From an uncultured Clostridia bacterium (GTDB lineage: Bacteria > Bacillota > Clostridia > UBA1381): a stretch of 14,502 nt of DNA. Under the pieces are notes generated by a model. That model was given only the letters and a program-made list of their open reading frames with translations, searched no databases and was not told the DNA's origin. Shown here piece after piece: positions 6,136 through 12,843 of the stretch. The stretch spans positions 1 to 14,502 of the forward strand of contig CALXSX010000080.1 in NCBI GenBank assembly GCA_944391265.1, in the 5' to 3' direction. Position 1 is the stretch's first letter. Every line of letters begins with the position of its first letter. The position numbers were made by a program, and so were the translations under genes.

Positions 6136-7437
6136 ATGGAATACACTACTCAGATGGACGCCGCTAAAAAAGGCATCGTAACGGAGCAGATGAAGATAGT
6201 TGCCGAAAAGGAAGGCGTTGACGTACATACTTTAATGGAGCGTGTTGCCTGCGGAAGCGTTGCCATACCGGCGAACAAAAACCATAAATCGCTTTCTCCG
6301 GAGGGCGTGGGAGAGGGACTTCGGACAAAGATAAATGTAAATCTCGGTATATCTAAAGACTGCGTCGATTATGAGACGGAGATGGAAAAGGTCAGGCTTG
6401 CCGTTAAGATGAAGGCGGAGGCGATAATGGACCTCAGCTGCTACGGAAAAACGCACGAGTTTCGCACAAGGCTCGTAGACTTTTCCCCGGCTATGATAGG
6501 CACCGTGCCCATGTATGACGCTGTCGGCTACCTTGACAAGGAGCTTTCCGATATAACGGCGGAGGAGTTTTTGTCGGTAATCGAGGCTCACGCCAGGGAG
6601 GGCGTCGATTTTATGACAATCCACGCCGGAATAAACAGGCGCACGGCACAGGTGTTTAAGGAGAGCGGCAGACTTACAAACATCGTTTCAAGAGGCGGCT
6701 CGCTCATTTATGCGTGGATGGAGATGACGGGCAACGAAAACCCGTTTTATGAGTATTACGACAAGGTGCTTGACATTCTTGCAAAGTATGATGTTACGAT
6801 AAGCCTCGGCGATGCATGCCGTCCGGGCTCGACGAACGATTCGACAGACGCGTGCCAGATAACGGAGCTTGTGGAGCTCGGACTCCTCACAAAAAGGGCG
6901 TGGGAGAAAAACGTCCAGGTAATGATAGAAGGACCGGGGCATATGGCTATAGACGAGATTGCGGCAAACATGAAGCTTGAGAAGAGGCTTTGTCACAACG
7001 CGCCGTTTTATGTGCTCGGGCCGCTTGTTACAGATATAGCGCCCGGGTATGACCACATTACCTCCGCTATAGGTGGAGCGATTGCGGCGGCAAACGGAGC
7101 CGATTTCCTCTGCTACGTAACGCCGGCGGAGCATCTCAGGCTTCCCAACGCCGACGATGTTAAGGAGGGCATAGTAGCCGCGAAGATAGCGGCTCACGCA
7201 GGAGACTTGGCAAAGGGCGTAAAGGGTGCGCGTGATATTGACAACAAAATGAGCGATGCAAGGCGCAGAGTGTGCTGGGACGAGATGTTTGAATGTGCAA
7301 TCGACCCGGAAAAGCCGATACGCTACTATAACGAGCTCCCGCCGGAGGAAAAGCACACGTGCAGTATGTGCGGAAAGATGTGTGCCGCGAGAACGATGAA
7401 TAAGATACTCGCCGGCGAAAAGGTTGACTACAAATAA
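6136..7437 (+). CDS. thiC: Phosphomethylpyrimidine synthase ThiC
   Basis: ThiC is the radical-SAM enzyme that rearranges aminoimidazole ribotide into HMP phosphate, the pyrimidine half of thiamine. The protein has 433 residues. It shows the ThiC signatures NVNLGISKD near the N-terminus, AIMDLSCYG, DFMTIHAG, SRGGS, SLGDACRPGSTNDSTD, EGPGH and LGPLVTDIAPGYDHITSAIG. The C-terminal cluster motif is C409-x2-C412-x3-C416 (CSMCGKMC), one residue shorter than the CX2CX4C of the E. coli type; as far as I recall this is usual in the short clostridial and archaeal forms. A TTG two codons upstream keeps the frame open, but the ATG at 6136 is better placed relative to the AAAGG at 6119-6123. Expression is controlled by the TPP riboswitch upstream. 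No other thiamine gene is adjacent, so the rest of the pathway must be elsewhere. Confidence 0.97.
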   Translation: MEYTTQMDAAKKGIVTEQMKIVAEKEGVDVHTLMERVACGSVAIPANKNHKSLSPEGVGEGLRTKINVNLGISKDCVDYETEMEKVRLAVKMKAEAIMDLSCYGKTHEFRTRLVDFSPAMIGTVPMYDAVGYLDKELSDITAEEFLSVIEAHAREGVDFMTIHAGINRRTAQVFKESGRLTNIVSRGGSLIYAWMEMTGNENPFYEYYDKVLDILAKYDVTISLGDACRPGSTNDSTDACQITELVELGLLTKRAWEKNVQVMIEGPGHMAIDEIAANMKLEKRLCHNAPFYVLGPLVTDIAPGYDHITSAIGGAIAAANGADFLCYVTPAEHLRLPNADDVKEGIVAAKIAAHAGDLAKGVKGARDIDNKMSDARRRVCWDEMFECAIDPEKPIRYYNELPPEEKHTCSMCGKMCAARTMNKILAGEKVDYK

Positions 7438-7439
7438 TT

Positions 7440-8117
7440 ATGGATATAAAAAGCGAACTGTTTTTCATGCAGGATAAGCCGTACGGCGATTTCCAGGCGA
7501 AGCTCATACCGACTCTGCCGAGGGAAAAGATGATAGGTGTGAGGACTCCGGCGCTTCGAAGCTTTGCGAAGCGTTTGTACGGGTCGGAGGAAGCCGGGGC
7601 TTTTCTCTGTGCGCTTCCCCATTTCTACTATGAGGAAAACAACCTGCATGCGTTTCTTCTTGAAAGAATAAAAAGCTATGACGAGTGCATTTTTCTTACG
7701 GAGCGGTTTCTGCCGTATATAGATAACTGGGCGACGTGCGATATGTTTTTGCCGCCGGTGTTTCGGAAAAATACTGATGCGCTCAGCGAAAGAATAGAGA
7801 GCTGGCTTACATCTGACAAGGTATACACTGTCCGCTACGCTGTAGGACTTCTGATGAAGCTGTATCTCGGGGACCTGTTCCTGCCGTCGCAGGCGGAGGC
7901 TGTAAGCAATCTTCCGGCAGATGAATATTACATAATGATGATGTGCGCGTGGTATTTTGCCGAGGCGCTCGCAAGGCGCTGGGACGACGCTGTGATATAC
8001 CTTGAGCGCGGTCTGCTCGATCCGCGCGTTCACGCAAAGGCTGTTTCAAAGGCTATAGAGAGCAGAAAAATAACGCAGGAGCAAAAAAAGTATTTGAGGG
8101 AGCTTAGAAAAAAATAA
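7440..8117 (+). CDS. DNA alkylation repair protein, AlkD-like (HEAT-repeat glycosylase)
   Basis: This is a 225-residue member of the DNA alkylation repair family: all-alpha, HEAT-like repeats that excise alkylated purines without base flipping in the studied AlkD. Visible family stretches are GVRTPALR (33-40), the NLHAFLLERIK region (68-78), IDNWATCD (94-101), VRYAVGLLMKLYL (131-143), YYIMMMCAWYFAEALA (163-178) and KAIESRKIT near the end. W97 and D101 have the same 4-residue spacing as the functional Trp and Asp in B. cereus AlkD; this equivalence is inferred without alignment. It begins 2 bp after the thiC stop. The nearest purine-rich site (AAAAGG) is 16 nt upstream, so translation probably depends on ribosomes finishing thiC. 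It shares the riboswitch-controlled transcript, an unexpected partner for thiamine synthesis. Confidence 0.88.
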   Translation: MDIKSELFFMQDKPYGDFQAKLIPTLPREKMIGVRTPALRSFAKRLYGSEEAGAFLCALPHFYYEENNLHAFLLERIKSYDECIFLTERFLPYIDNWATCDMFLPPVFRKNTDALSERIESWLTSDKVYTVRYAVGLLMKLYLGDLFLPSQAEAVSNLPADEYYIMMMCAWYFAEALARRWDDAVIYLERGLLDPRVHAKAVSKAIESRKITQEQKKYLRELRKK

Positions 8118-8172
8118 CGGGGCAGATTGCGCCAGAAATTTATGTGGAAGACGAATGATACTGACAGTACAG

Positions 8173-8214
8173 AAGAGACTGTAAAAACATTCAGTTTTTA
8201 CAGTCTCTTTTTTT
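8173..8214 (+). terminator. Strong intrinsic terminator of the thiC operon
   Basis: A perfect 16-bp stem (8173-8188 with 8194-8209) and a 5-nt loop are followed by a T run to 8214. It lies 55 nt after the alkD-like stop. On the minus strand the hairpin has no U-tract (CTGTACTG follows), so it should work mainly for the plus strand. Its right half contains the last codons and the TAA stop of the convergent ylbJ. Confidence 0.92.
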
Positions 8215-9250
8215 CGTATGCGAAAATTGATATAACACAAATCAGTATGACTGCTATTACGGCGTATACGCTTGCAAATGTGAACGCGGCAGGAAGCGAA
8301 AGCGCGGCGCTTTGAGGAGAAAATACGGGTACGGCGCGGGTGAGCTTTATCAGGAGCAGTGTTAACACAGCAGATAATGCTCCGTGCAGAAGCTTTCCTA
8401 TAAAGTACGGTTTAAGCGACAGTCCGCGCCCTGCCGACGCCGCCATGACCTGCATATGAACGCTCAGCCCGGCAAAGCCTGTCACGAACGATGCCTCAAT
8501 AAGCCGGATATAAAGAGGCGCATCAGAGGCTGCAATAAATGCGTTTCCACCGGAAAATTCAAACAATCCGTACACAAAGGGCGGAATGTCAAACGGCACG
8601 AGGTCTAAAACGAGTCTCGATGACACTGAAAAAAACAAAATGGTTGTGCATATCAAAAGCATGGAGCTTGCGGCGTTTTCGGCAGATTTTTTAAATATTT
8701 CGGAGAATGTGAGATCAGGCACGTTTAGTTTGTAGTCGGGTGCGCTGTGGCGTCCCCTTCCGTAAAATCTCATGCATACGCCTACTAAAACGGCGCTTGC
8801 TATGTGAGATGCGTAAAGCAAAACACCTATCTGCGCGCCCATGTAAAGTCCGATCCCGACTGAGCCTAAAATGAACAGCGGCCCCGAATTGCTGCAAAAC
8901 GAGAGCAGACGCTCCGTTTCGCTTTTTGAAATATACCCTGAGTCATACAGCTGGCACGCTGTGACCGCGCCGAGAGGATAGCCGCTGACCAGACCTAAAA
9001 CAAACGCCGCACTGCCGTTCGGGTTTACGTTAAAAAGCGGCCGCATTACAGGCGAAAAAACTCCCGCGAGCCGTTGGCAAAAGCCTGAATATATTAAGAT
9101 TCCCGAGCAAATGAAAAACGGAAGCAGTGACGGAATTATCATATCGGCGCATAGCTGTAGCGCCTGTTTTGAATAAAGTATTGCGTCCTCGCCCCTGAAA
9201 ATCAGAAGCCCTATGAGAGCAAGTGTGCAAACCAGATATATTTTTTTCAT
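8198..9250 (-). CDS. ylbJ: Sporulation integral membrane protein YlbJ
   Basis: This is a 350-residue polytopic membrane protein of the YlbJ family (nucleoside-recognition/Gate-like domain), needed for normal endospore cortex and heat resistance in B. subtilis. Signatures seen are a first membrane segment right at the N-terminus, SLLPFFICSGILI, SGYPLGAVTACQLYDSG (from about 89), and CSNSGPLFILGSVG (119-132). A second set of hydrophobic segments runs to the C-terminus, ending in a basic EKKRL. The frame opens at 9259, but that ATG directly abuts the AGGAAAGG (9267-9260). The next ATG at 9250 is 9 nt downstream of it and is the better start. The stop codon lies inside the terminator stem of the convergent thiC operon. 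The neighbour across 9251-9365 is yqfC, another sporulation gene, so a mother-cell function is consistent with context. Confidence 0.93.
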   Translation of the reverse strand: MKKIYLVCTLALIGLLIFRGEDAILYSKQALQLCADMIIPSLLPFFICSGILIYSGFCQRLAGVFSPVMRPLFNVNPNGSAAFVLGLVSGYPLGAVTACQLYDSGYISKSETERLLSFCSNSGPLFILGSVGIGLYMGAQIGVLLYASHIASAVLVGVCMRFYGRGRHSAPDYKLNVPDLTFSEIFKKSAENAASSMLLICTTILFFSVSSRLVLDLVPFDIPPFVYGLFEFSGGNAFIAASDAPLYIRLIEASFVTGFAGLSVHMQVMAASAGRGLSLKPYFIGKLLHGALSAVLTLLLIKLTRAVPVFSPQSAALSLPAAFTFASVYAVIAVILICVISIFAYEKKRL

Positions 9251-9273
9251 GGACAACATCCTTTCCTAATTAA

Positions 9274-9302
9274 ATATTATGTTGACCCTGCCGGAAATAA
9301 AA
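9274..9302 (-). promoter_or_regulatory. Possible sigma-E promoter of ylbJ
   Basis: On the minus strand a TTTTATT (9302-9296), a 14-bp spacer and CATAATAT (9281-9274) resemble the sigma-E pattern KMATATT-N14/15-CATACAWT, with 5 of 7 and 6 of 8 matches. ylbJ is a sigma-E gene in B. subtilis. The start would fall at the Shine-Dalgarno, giving a very short leader, so the call is tentative. Confidence 0.3.
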
Positions 9303-9365
9303 CCGATGTTTTAACATTATCTGCGGCGGCGGCGAATAAATTTAAGTAACGGAGGTATTTTGATT

Positions 9366-9635
9366 ATGAACGGATCTATAAGCGATAGGATAGCCGAGCG
9401 CGCCGGCGTGCCAAAGGAAACAGTGACGGAGCTTGCTAAGCTCTCGTTTGCCGAGAACAGGGAGCTGTACATAGAAAATCACCGCGGCATAGCGGAGTAC
9501 ACCAGCGACTGCATACGCATCAGGACAAAATACTGCACCGTCAAAATAACGGGAGCGGATTTTTGCATCTCATACATAAATAAATATGATGCTCTTATAG
9601 AGGGAGTGTTTTTCAGCATTACGTTTGAGCACTGA
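9366..9635 (+). CDS. yqfC: Sporulation protein YqfC (YabP/YqfC family)
   Basis: This small 89-residue protein belongs to the YabP/YqfC family. The N-terminal helix (ISDRIAERAGVPKETV) is followed by a beta-rich part (LYIENHRGIAEYTSDCIRIRT, then VKITGADFCISYINKYDALIEG). The G-A-D-F and I.G.F patterns are typical. In B. subtilis it is a sigma-E-dependent gene next to yqfD, as here. Its molecular role is unknown. The ATG at 9366 is chosen: GGAGG at 9351-9355 is 10 nt upstream, whereas the in-frame TTG at 9360 is too close. It is followed after 81 bp by yqfD, an AT-rich gap with only a weak inverted repeat. Confidence 0.9.
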   Translation: MNGSISDRIAERAGVPKETVTELAKLSFAENRELYIENHRGIAEYTSDCIRIRTKYCTVKITGADFCISYINKYDALIEGVFFSITFEH

Positions 9636-9649
9636 CACGGTGGTAAAAT

Positions 9650-9678
9650 TTATGTATTTTAACGCAAATTATACATAA
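9650..9678. repeat. Weak inverted repeat between yqfC and yqfD
   Basis: TTATGTAT (9650-9657) and ATACATAA (9671-9678) are perfect 8-bp arms with a 13-nt spacer. It is AT-rich and has no T run of terminator type. It could be an operator or a chance repeat in AT-rich DNA. Confidence 0.35.
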
Positions 9679-9716
9679 TCGATATGGATTTTATAAAAAA
9701 ATAGGAGAAAATCAAA

Positions 9717-10871
9717 ATGTTTTTCATTAAGTTCTTTTATTTTCTCAAAGGATATGTTATAATAGAAACAGACGGAAGATCGGGACCGAGACTGCTCAGC
9801 CGCTGCACGGACTCCGGGATACGCGTGTACAACGTACAAACGGGAAAAACGATGACCTTTACCGTATCGGGAGCCGATTTTATAAACGTGGCAAAGCAGT
9901 CGAGGAAAGAAAAAATAAAAATCAGGATTGTGAAAAAGTGCGGCCTTAAATATGTGCTGCACAGATACAGGAAGCGGACATTTTTCGCTGCCGGAGCGGT
10001 TTTTGCCGTGATATTTTTTGCCGTATCCACACAGTTTTTGTGGAGCGTTGAAGTGGACAGTGACAAGGACATATCAGAGGCCGAGGTAAAGCAAAAGCTT
10101 GAGGAAATAGGTGTGAAGCCGGGAGCACTCATAGCCCGTCTGCCCAAGCCGGCGGAAATAAAGGAATATCTGATGACCAGCTTTGAAAATGTGCCGTGGG
10201 CGTGGGCGTATATAAACGGCGTGCGTGCAAAGGTTGTAATACATGAGGGCACGCTTCCGCCGGACATTGCCGACGAGGACGAAAACTGCGATATAGTGGC
10301 GCGGTGCGACGGGTTTGTCGTGTCCGTATCTGCAAAAAAGGGAGCAGCTGCGGTTGTGCCGGGGAATGCGGTAAATGCCGGAGATGTGCTCATATCGGGG
10401 TACGTTGTGTCAGGCGACGGCGAAAGAGGCTATGAGGTTCACGCGGACGGAGAGGTGCTTGCGCTAACGCACAGGGAAAAGACGGCTGTGTATCCGCTTG
10501 TGCAGGAGCGGCCGAGCTTTACCGGAAAAAGCAGGAGCACGCTTGATATAAACATATTTTCGAGAGAGTTTTCGCTCTTTTCACCTCCTGATTACGGCAG
10601 CTCTGTCAAGACGGAAGAAACATATACGCTGCCGTTCGGCTCGGTGACTGTGACGAAGTATCACGAGGCGGAGATGACAGAGGTTCAGCTTTCGCCTGAA
10701 TTTGTGATAGATTTTGCAAAGCGCGATCTGACTGCGCAAATAGCTGAGGAGCTCGGGGCTTATTCAAGGCTCCGGAGCGAGGATTATGTAGTAGAGGAAT
10801 CCTCAGACAGCGTTACAGTAACGGCGAAAATGGATTTTATTGAAAGCATAGGCACAGCTGTGCCCAGATAA
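9717..10871 (+). CDS. yqfD: Sporulation protein YqfD
   Basis: This 384-residue protein matches the YqfD family. The N-terminus (FFYFLKGYVIIETDG) is typical. It is followed by a small domain, a basic RYRKRTFF, and one membrane segment at about residues 88-108 (ending STQFLWSVEV). The large C-terminal part would be outside the cytoplasm. It has an N-P-W-A-W-like motif (ENVPWAWAYINGVRAKVVIHEG) similar to the POTRA-like region of SpoIVB-era mother-cell membrane proteins, then DIVARCDGFV and PGNAVNAGDVLISG, which resemble the lipoyl/barrel-like segments in the family. It is sigma-E-dependent in B. subtilis and of unknown biochemical role. GGAG lies 9 nt before the ATG. It is followed by phoH after 47 bp with no terminator. 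Confidence 0.93.
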   Translation: MFFIKFFYFLKGYVIIETDGRSGPRLLSRCTDSGIRVYNVQTGKTMTFTVSGADFINVAKQSRKEKIKIRIVKKCGLKYVLHRYRKRTFFAAGAVFAVIFFAVSTQFLWSVEVDSDKDISEAEVKQKLEEIGVKPGALIARLPKPAEIKEYLMTSFENVPWAWAYINGVRAKVVIHEGTLPPDIADEDENCDIVARCDGFVVSVSAKKGAAAVVPGNAVNAGDVLISGYVVSGDGERGYEVHADGEVLALTHREKTAVYPLVQERPSFTGKSRSTLDINIFSREFSLFSPPDYGSSVKTEETYTLPFGSVTVTKYHEAEMTEVQLSPEFVIDFAKRDLTAQIAEELGAYSRLRSEDYVVEESSDSVTVTAKMDFIESIGTAVPR

Positions 10872-10918
10872 ATACGACCGGTTTTCACGGCAATTTTTAA
10901 TTAACGGAGAAATTGATT

Positions 10919-11926
10919 ATGCAAAGACAAATGGAGCTTGCGGAGGGGTTTGACACCGCCGCGCTTTTCGGGAGCATTGACTCGAACATAAAGCTCGTTG
11001 AAAAATCGCTTAACGTAAAAATATCAAATCACAGCGGAGCGCTCGTCATATCGGGCGACGACGACAGTGTGGAAAAGGCTGAGCAGGTGCTTGAGATACT
11101 TATACAGACGGTGATACGCGACCGCGTTTTAGATGAGCAGAAAATTCTTTACGCGATAACCATGGTGCAGGAAAACGGAGGAATAGATTTAAAACTTCTC
11201 GGCAACGACGTTATAGCGGTGAACGCCAAGGGCGTGCCGATAAAGGCAAAGACGGTCGGCCAGAAAAAATATGTAACGGCAATAGACGAAAACACGATAG
11301 TTTTCGGAATAGGTCCTGCCGGCACTGGTAAAACATACCTTGCCGTTGCCAAGGCGGTTATGGCTCTGCGCGCCAAGGAGGTAAGCAGGATAATCCTGAC
11401 AAGGCCGGCGGTTGAGGCGGGCGAGAAGCTCGGCTTTCTGCCGGGTGACCTGCAAAACAAGGTCGATCCATATCTGCGGCCGCTGTATGACGGAATGTAT
11501 GAAATGCTCGGCGCTGAGGGGTTTGCGCGGTATCAGGAGCGCTCAATGATAGAGGTAGCACCTCTTGCGTACATGAGGGGAAGAACGCTTGACAACGCAT
11601 TTATAATTTTGGATGAGGCGCAAAACACCACTCAGGAGCAGATGAAGATGTTTCTGACGAGGATAGGATTCGGCTCGCACGCGATAATAACGGGCGACAT
11701 AACGCAGATAGATTTGCCCGGCGGAAAGAAGTCGGGGCTTCGCGAGGCTGAGAAGATTCTTAAAAACATAGACGATCTCGCGTTTTGCTATCTGACGGAA
11801 AAGGACGTTGTTCGTCATCCGCTCGTGCAGAAGATAATAAAAGCGTATGCGAAGTATGATGAAGAAAAGGAGCGCAGACATGCTGCTGTTAGAGAACGAA
11901 CAAGACAAAGCAGAGCTGACAGATGA
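10919..11926 (+). CDS. phoH: PhoH family ATPase (PhoH/YbeZ)
   Basis: This is a 335-residue P-loop NTPase of the PhoH/YbeZ type. It has an N-terminal KH-like segment (about 20-60), then Walker A GPAGTGKT (132-139), RIILTRPAVEAGEKLGFLPG, Walker B FIILDEAQN (228-236), and the QMKMFLTRIGF and ITGDITQIDLP motifs. The family is linked with RNA metabolism and ribosome maturation and commonly works beside YbeY. The frame starts at a TTG at 10913, but the ATG at 10919 has GGAG 9 nt upstream and is preferred. The ybeY start lies 47 bp inside its 3' end, in another frame. In B. subtilis yqfF (a c-di-AMP phosphodiesterase) separates phoH from ybeY; here it is missing. The basic C-terminus (EKERRHAAVRERTRQSRADR) overlaps ybeY and may be lineage-specific. 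Confidence 0.96.
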   Translation: MQRQMELAEGFDTAALFGSIDSNIKLVEKSLNVKISNHSGALVISGDDDSVEKAEQVLEILIQTVIRDRVLDEQKILYAITMVQENGGIDLKLLGNDVIAVNAKGVPIKAKTVGQKKYVTAIDENTIVFGIGPAGTGKTYLAVAKAVMALRAKEVSRIILTRPAVEAGEKLGFLPGDLQNKVDPYLRPLYDGMYEMLGAEGFARYQERSMIEVAPLAYMRGRTLDNAFIILDEAQNTTQEQMKMFLTRIGFGSHAIITGDITQIDLPGGKKSGLREAEKILKNIDDLAFCYLTEKDVVRHPLVQKIIKAYAKYDEEKERRHAAVRERTRQSRADR

Positions 11927-12362
11927 AATGAAGAAAGCGGTTGAGAATGTATGCAAAAAGGCGCTTGAGACGGAGGGTTTTTCCGAACCGGCGCAGATAA
12001 GCGTGACGTTCACCGATGATGAAAAAATACGCGATATAAACAGAGAGTACAGAAACATCGACTCTCCGACGGACGTGCTGTCTTTCCCCATGCTGGAGTT
12101 TGACGAAAACATGAAGCCGCAGATTACGGAATTTGACCGCCAGGACGGAGAGGTGCTGCTCGGAGATATTGTTATAAGCCTTGAGCGGGCAAAGGCGCAG
12201 GCGGACAGCTTTGGTCATTCGCTTTTGCGCGAGGTCGCGTTTCTCACGGCGCATTCGATGCTTCATCTTCTCGGCTATGACCACATGACTGAGCCCGAGG
12301 AGAGAATAATGTTTGAAAAGCAGGAGAGCATACTGCGCTCCCTTGGAATAACGAGGGAATAG
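11880..12362 (+). CDS. ybeY: Endoribonuclease / rRNA maturation factor YbeY
   Basis: This is a 160-residue YbeY, a metal-dependent endoribonuclease needed for 16S rRNA 3'-end maturation and ribosome quality control. The metal site is H125-x3-H129-x5-H135 in TAHSMLHLLGYDHMT, the signature of the family. The preceding DSPTDVLSFPM and GEVLLGDIVIS stretches also match. An in-frame ATG lies upstream at 11847, but AAGGAG ends 7 nt before the ATG at 11880 and the protein then has the usual family length, so that start is used. It overlaps phoH by 47 bp, consistent with translational coupling. It is followed after 2 bp by dgkA. Confidence 0.95.
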   Translation: MLLLENEQDKAELTDEMKKAVENVCKKALETEGFSEPAQISVTFTDDEKIRDINREYRNIDSPTDVLSFPMLEFDENMKPQITEFDRQDGEVLLGDIVISLERAKAQADSFGHSLLREVAFLTAHSMLHLLGYDHMTEPEERIMFEKQESILRSLGITRE

Positions 12363-12364
12363 CC

Positions 12365-12832
12365 ATGGCAAAAAACAAGACCTTTTTCAGCAGCTTCAAT
12401 CATGCTGCACGGGGATTTAAAGACGCGCTCAAGCGCGAGAGAAACTTAAAATTTCATGTGTGTATAGGCGACCTGATATGCTTTTTTGCCGCGCATTACG
12501 GCATAGGAAGAAGCGAGTGGGCGGTTCTTTTTGTCGTGATAGGGTTTGTTATAGCTTGCGAGCTGCTAAACAGCGGCATAGAAAAGGCGGTTGATACGGC
12601 GACGAAAGAGCTTCGGGCAGATGCCATGCACGCAAAGGATTTTGCCGCCGCTGCCACGCTGGTCTCTGCCGCAGCGGCGCTTGCTGTGGGAGTTGCCATT
12701 TTCGCGGACGCAGGGAAAATAGCGGCGGCGCTCATAAAGATATTCACGTCTCCGGTATCGATTTGTGTACTTGCAGTATTGATACTGATTGACCTGCGTA
12801 TACTTTTCATCAACTACAGGCTAAAAAAATAA
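12365..12832 (+). CDS. dgkA: Diacylglycerol/undecaprenol kinase family protein (DgkA-like)
   Basis: This small membrane kinase of 155 residues belongs to the DAGK_prokar family. In Gram-positive bacteria it mostly phosphorylates undecaprenol, recycling the lipid carrier used for cell-wall synthesis. Signatures are ERNLKFH (25-31), ACELLNSGIEKAVD (64-77) and DAMHAKDFAAAATLV (86-100). Three membrane segments follow the standard layout, and a fourth hydrophobic segment (SPVSICVLAVLILI, about 129-150) ends in YRLKK. Typical members have about 120-130 residues, so the C-terminal segment is extra. The Shine-Dalgarno GAGGG lies 7 nt upstream, inside the end of ybeY. The gene name follows the usual synteny; substrate preference is inferred. 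Confidence 0.92.
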   Translation: MAKNKTFFSSFNHAARGFKDALKRERNLKFHVCIGDLICFFAAHYGIGRSEWAVLFVVIGFVIACELLNSGIEKAVDTATKELRADAMHAKDFAAAATLVSAAAALAVGVAIFADAGKIAAALIKIFTSPVSICVLAVLILIDLRILFINYRLKK

Positions 12833-12843
12833 CGGAGGAATTT

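Noticed and set aside
6688..7356. 222-codon open frame on the minus strand
   Set aside because: It is fully antisense to thiC, whose protein matches its family along its length.
7428..8033. 201-codon open frame on the minus strand
   Set aside because: Antisense to the AlkD-like gene; translation looks like a shadow with no family features.
9282..9310. TTGACC at 9282-9287 as a vegetative promoter for yqfC
   Set aside because: No acceptable -10 at 16-18 bp (GATGTT or ATGTTT only).
9323..9334. Four GCG units before yqfC
   Set aside because: Too short to be called a functional repeat; outside the ribosome binding site and no pairing partner seen.
9737..10393. 218-codon open frame on the minus strand
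   Set aside because: Antisense to yqfD and rich in Ser/Thr/Ala as expected of a reverse-frame shadow.
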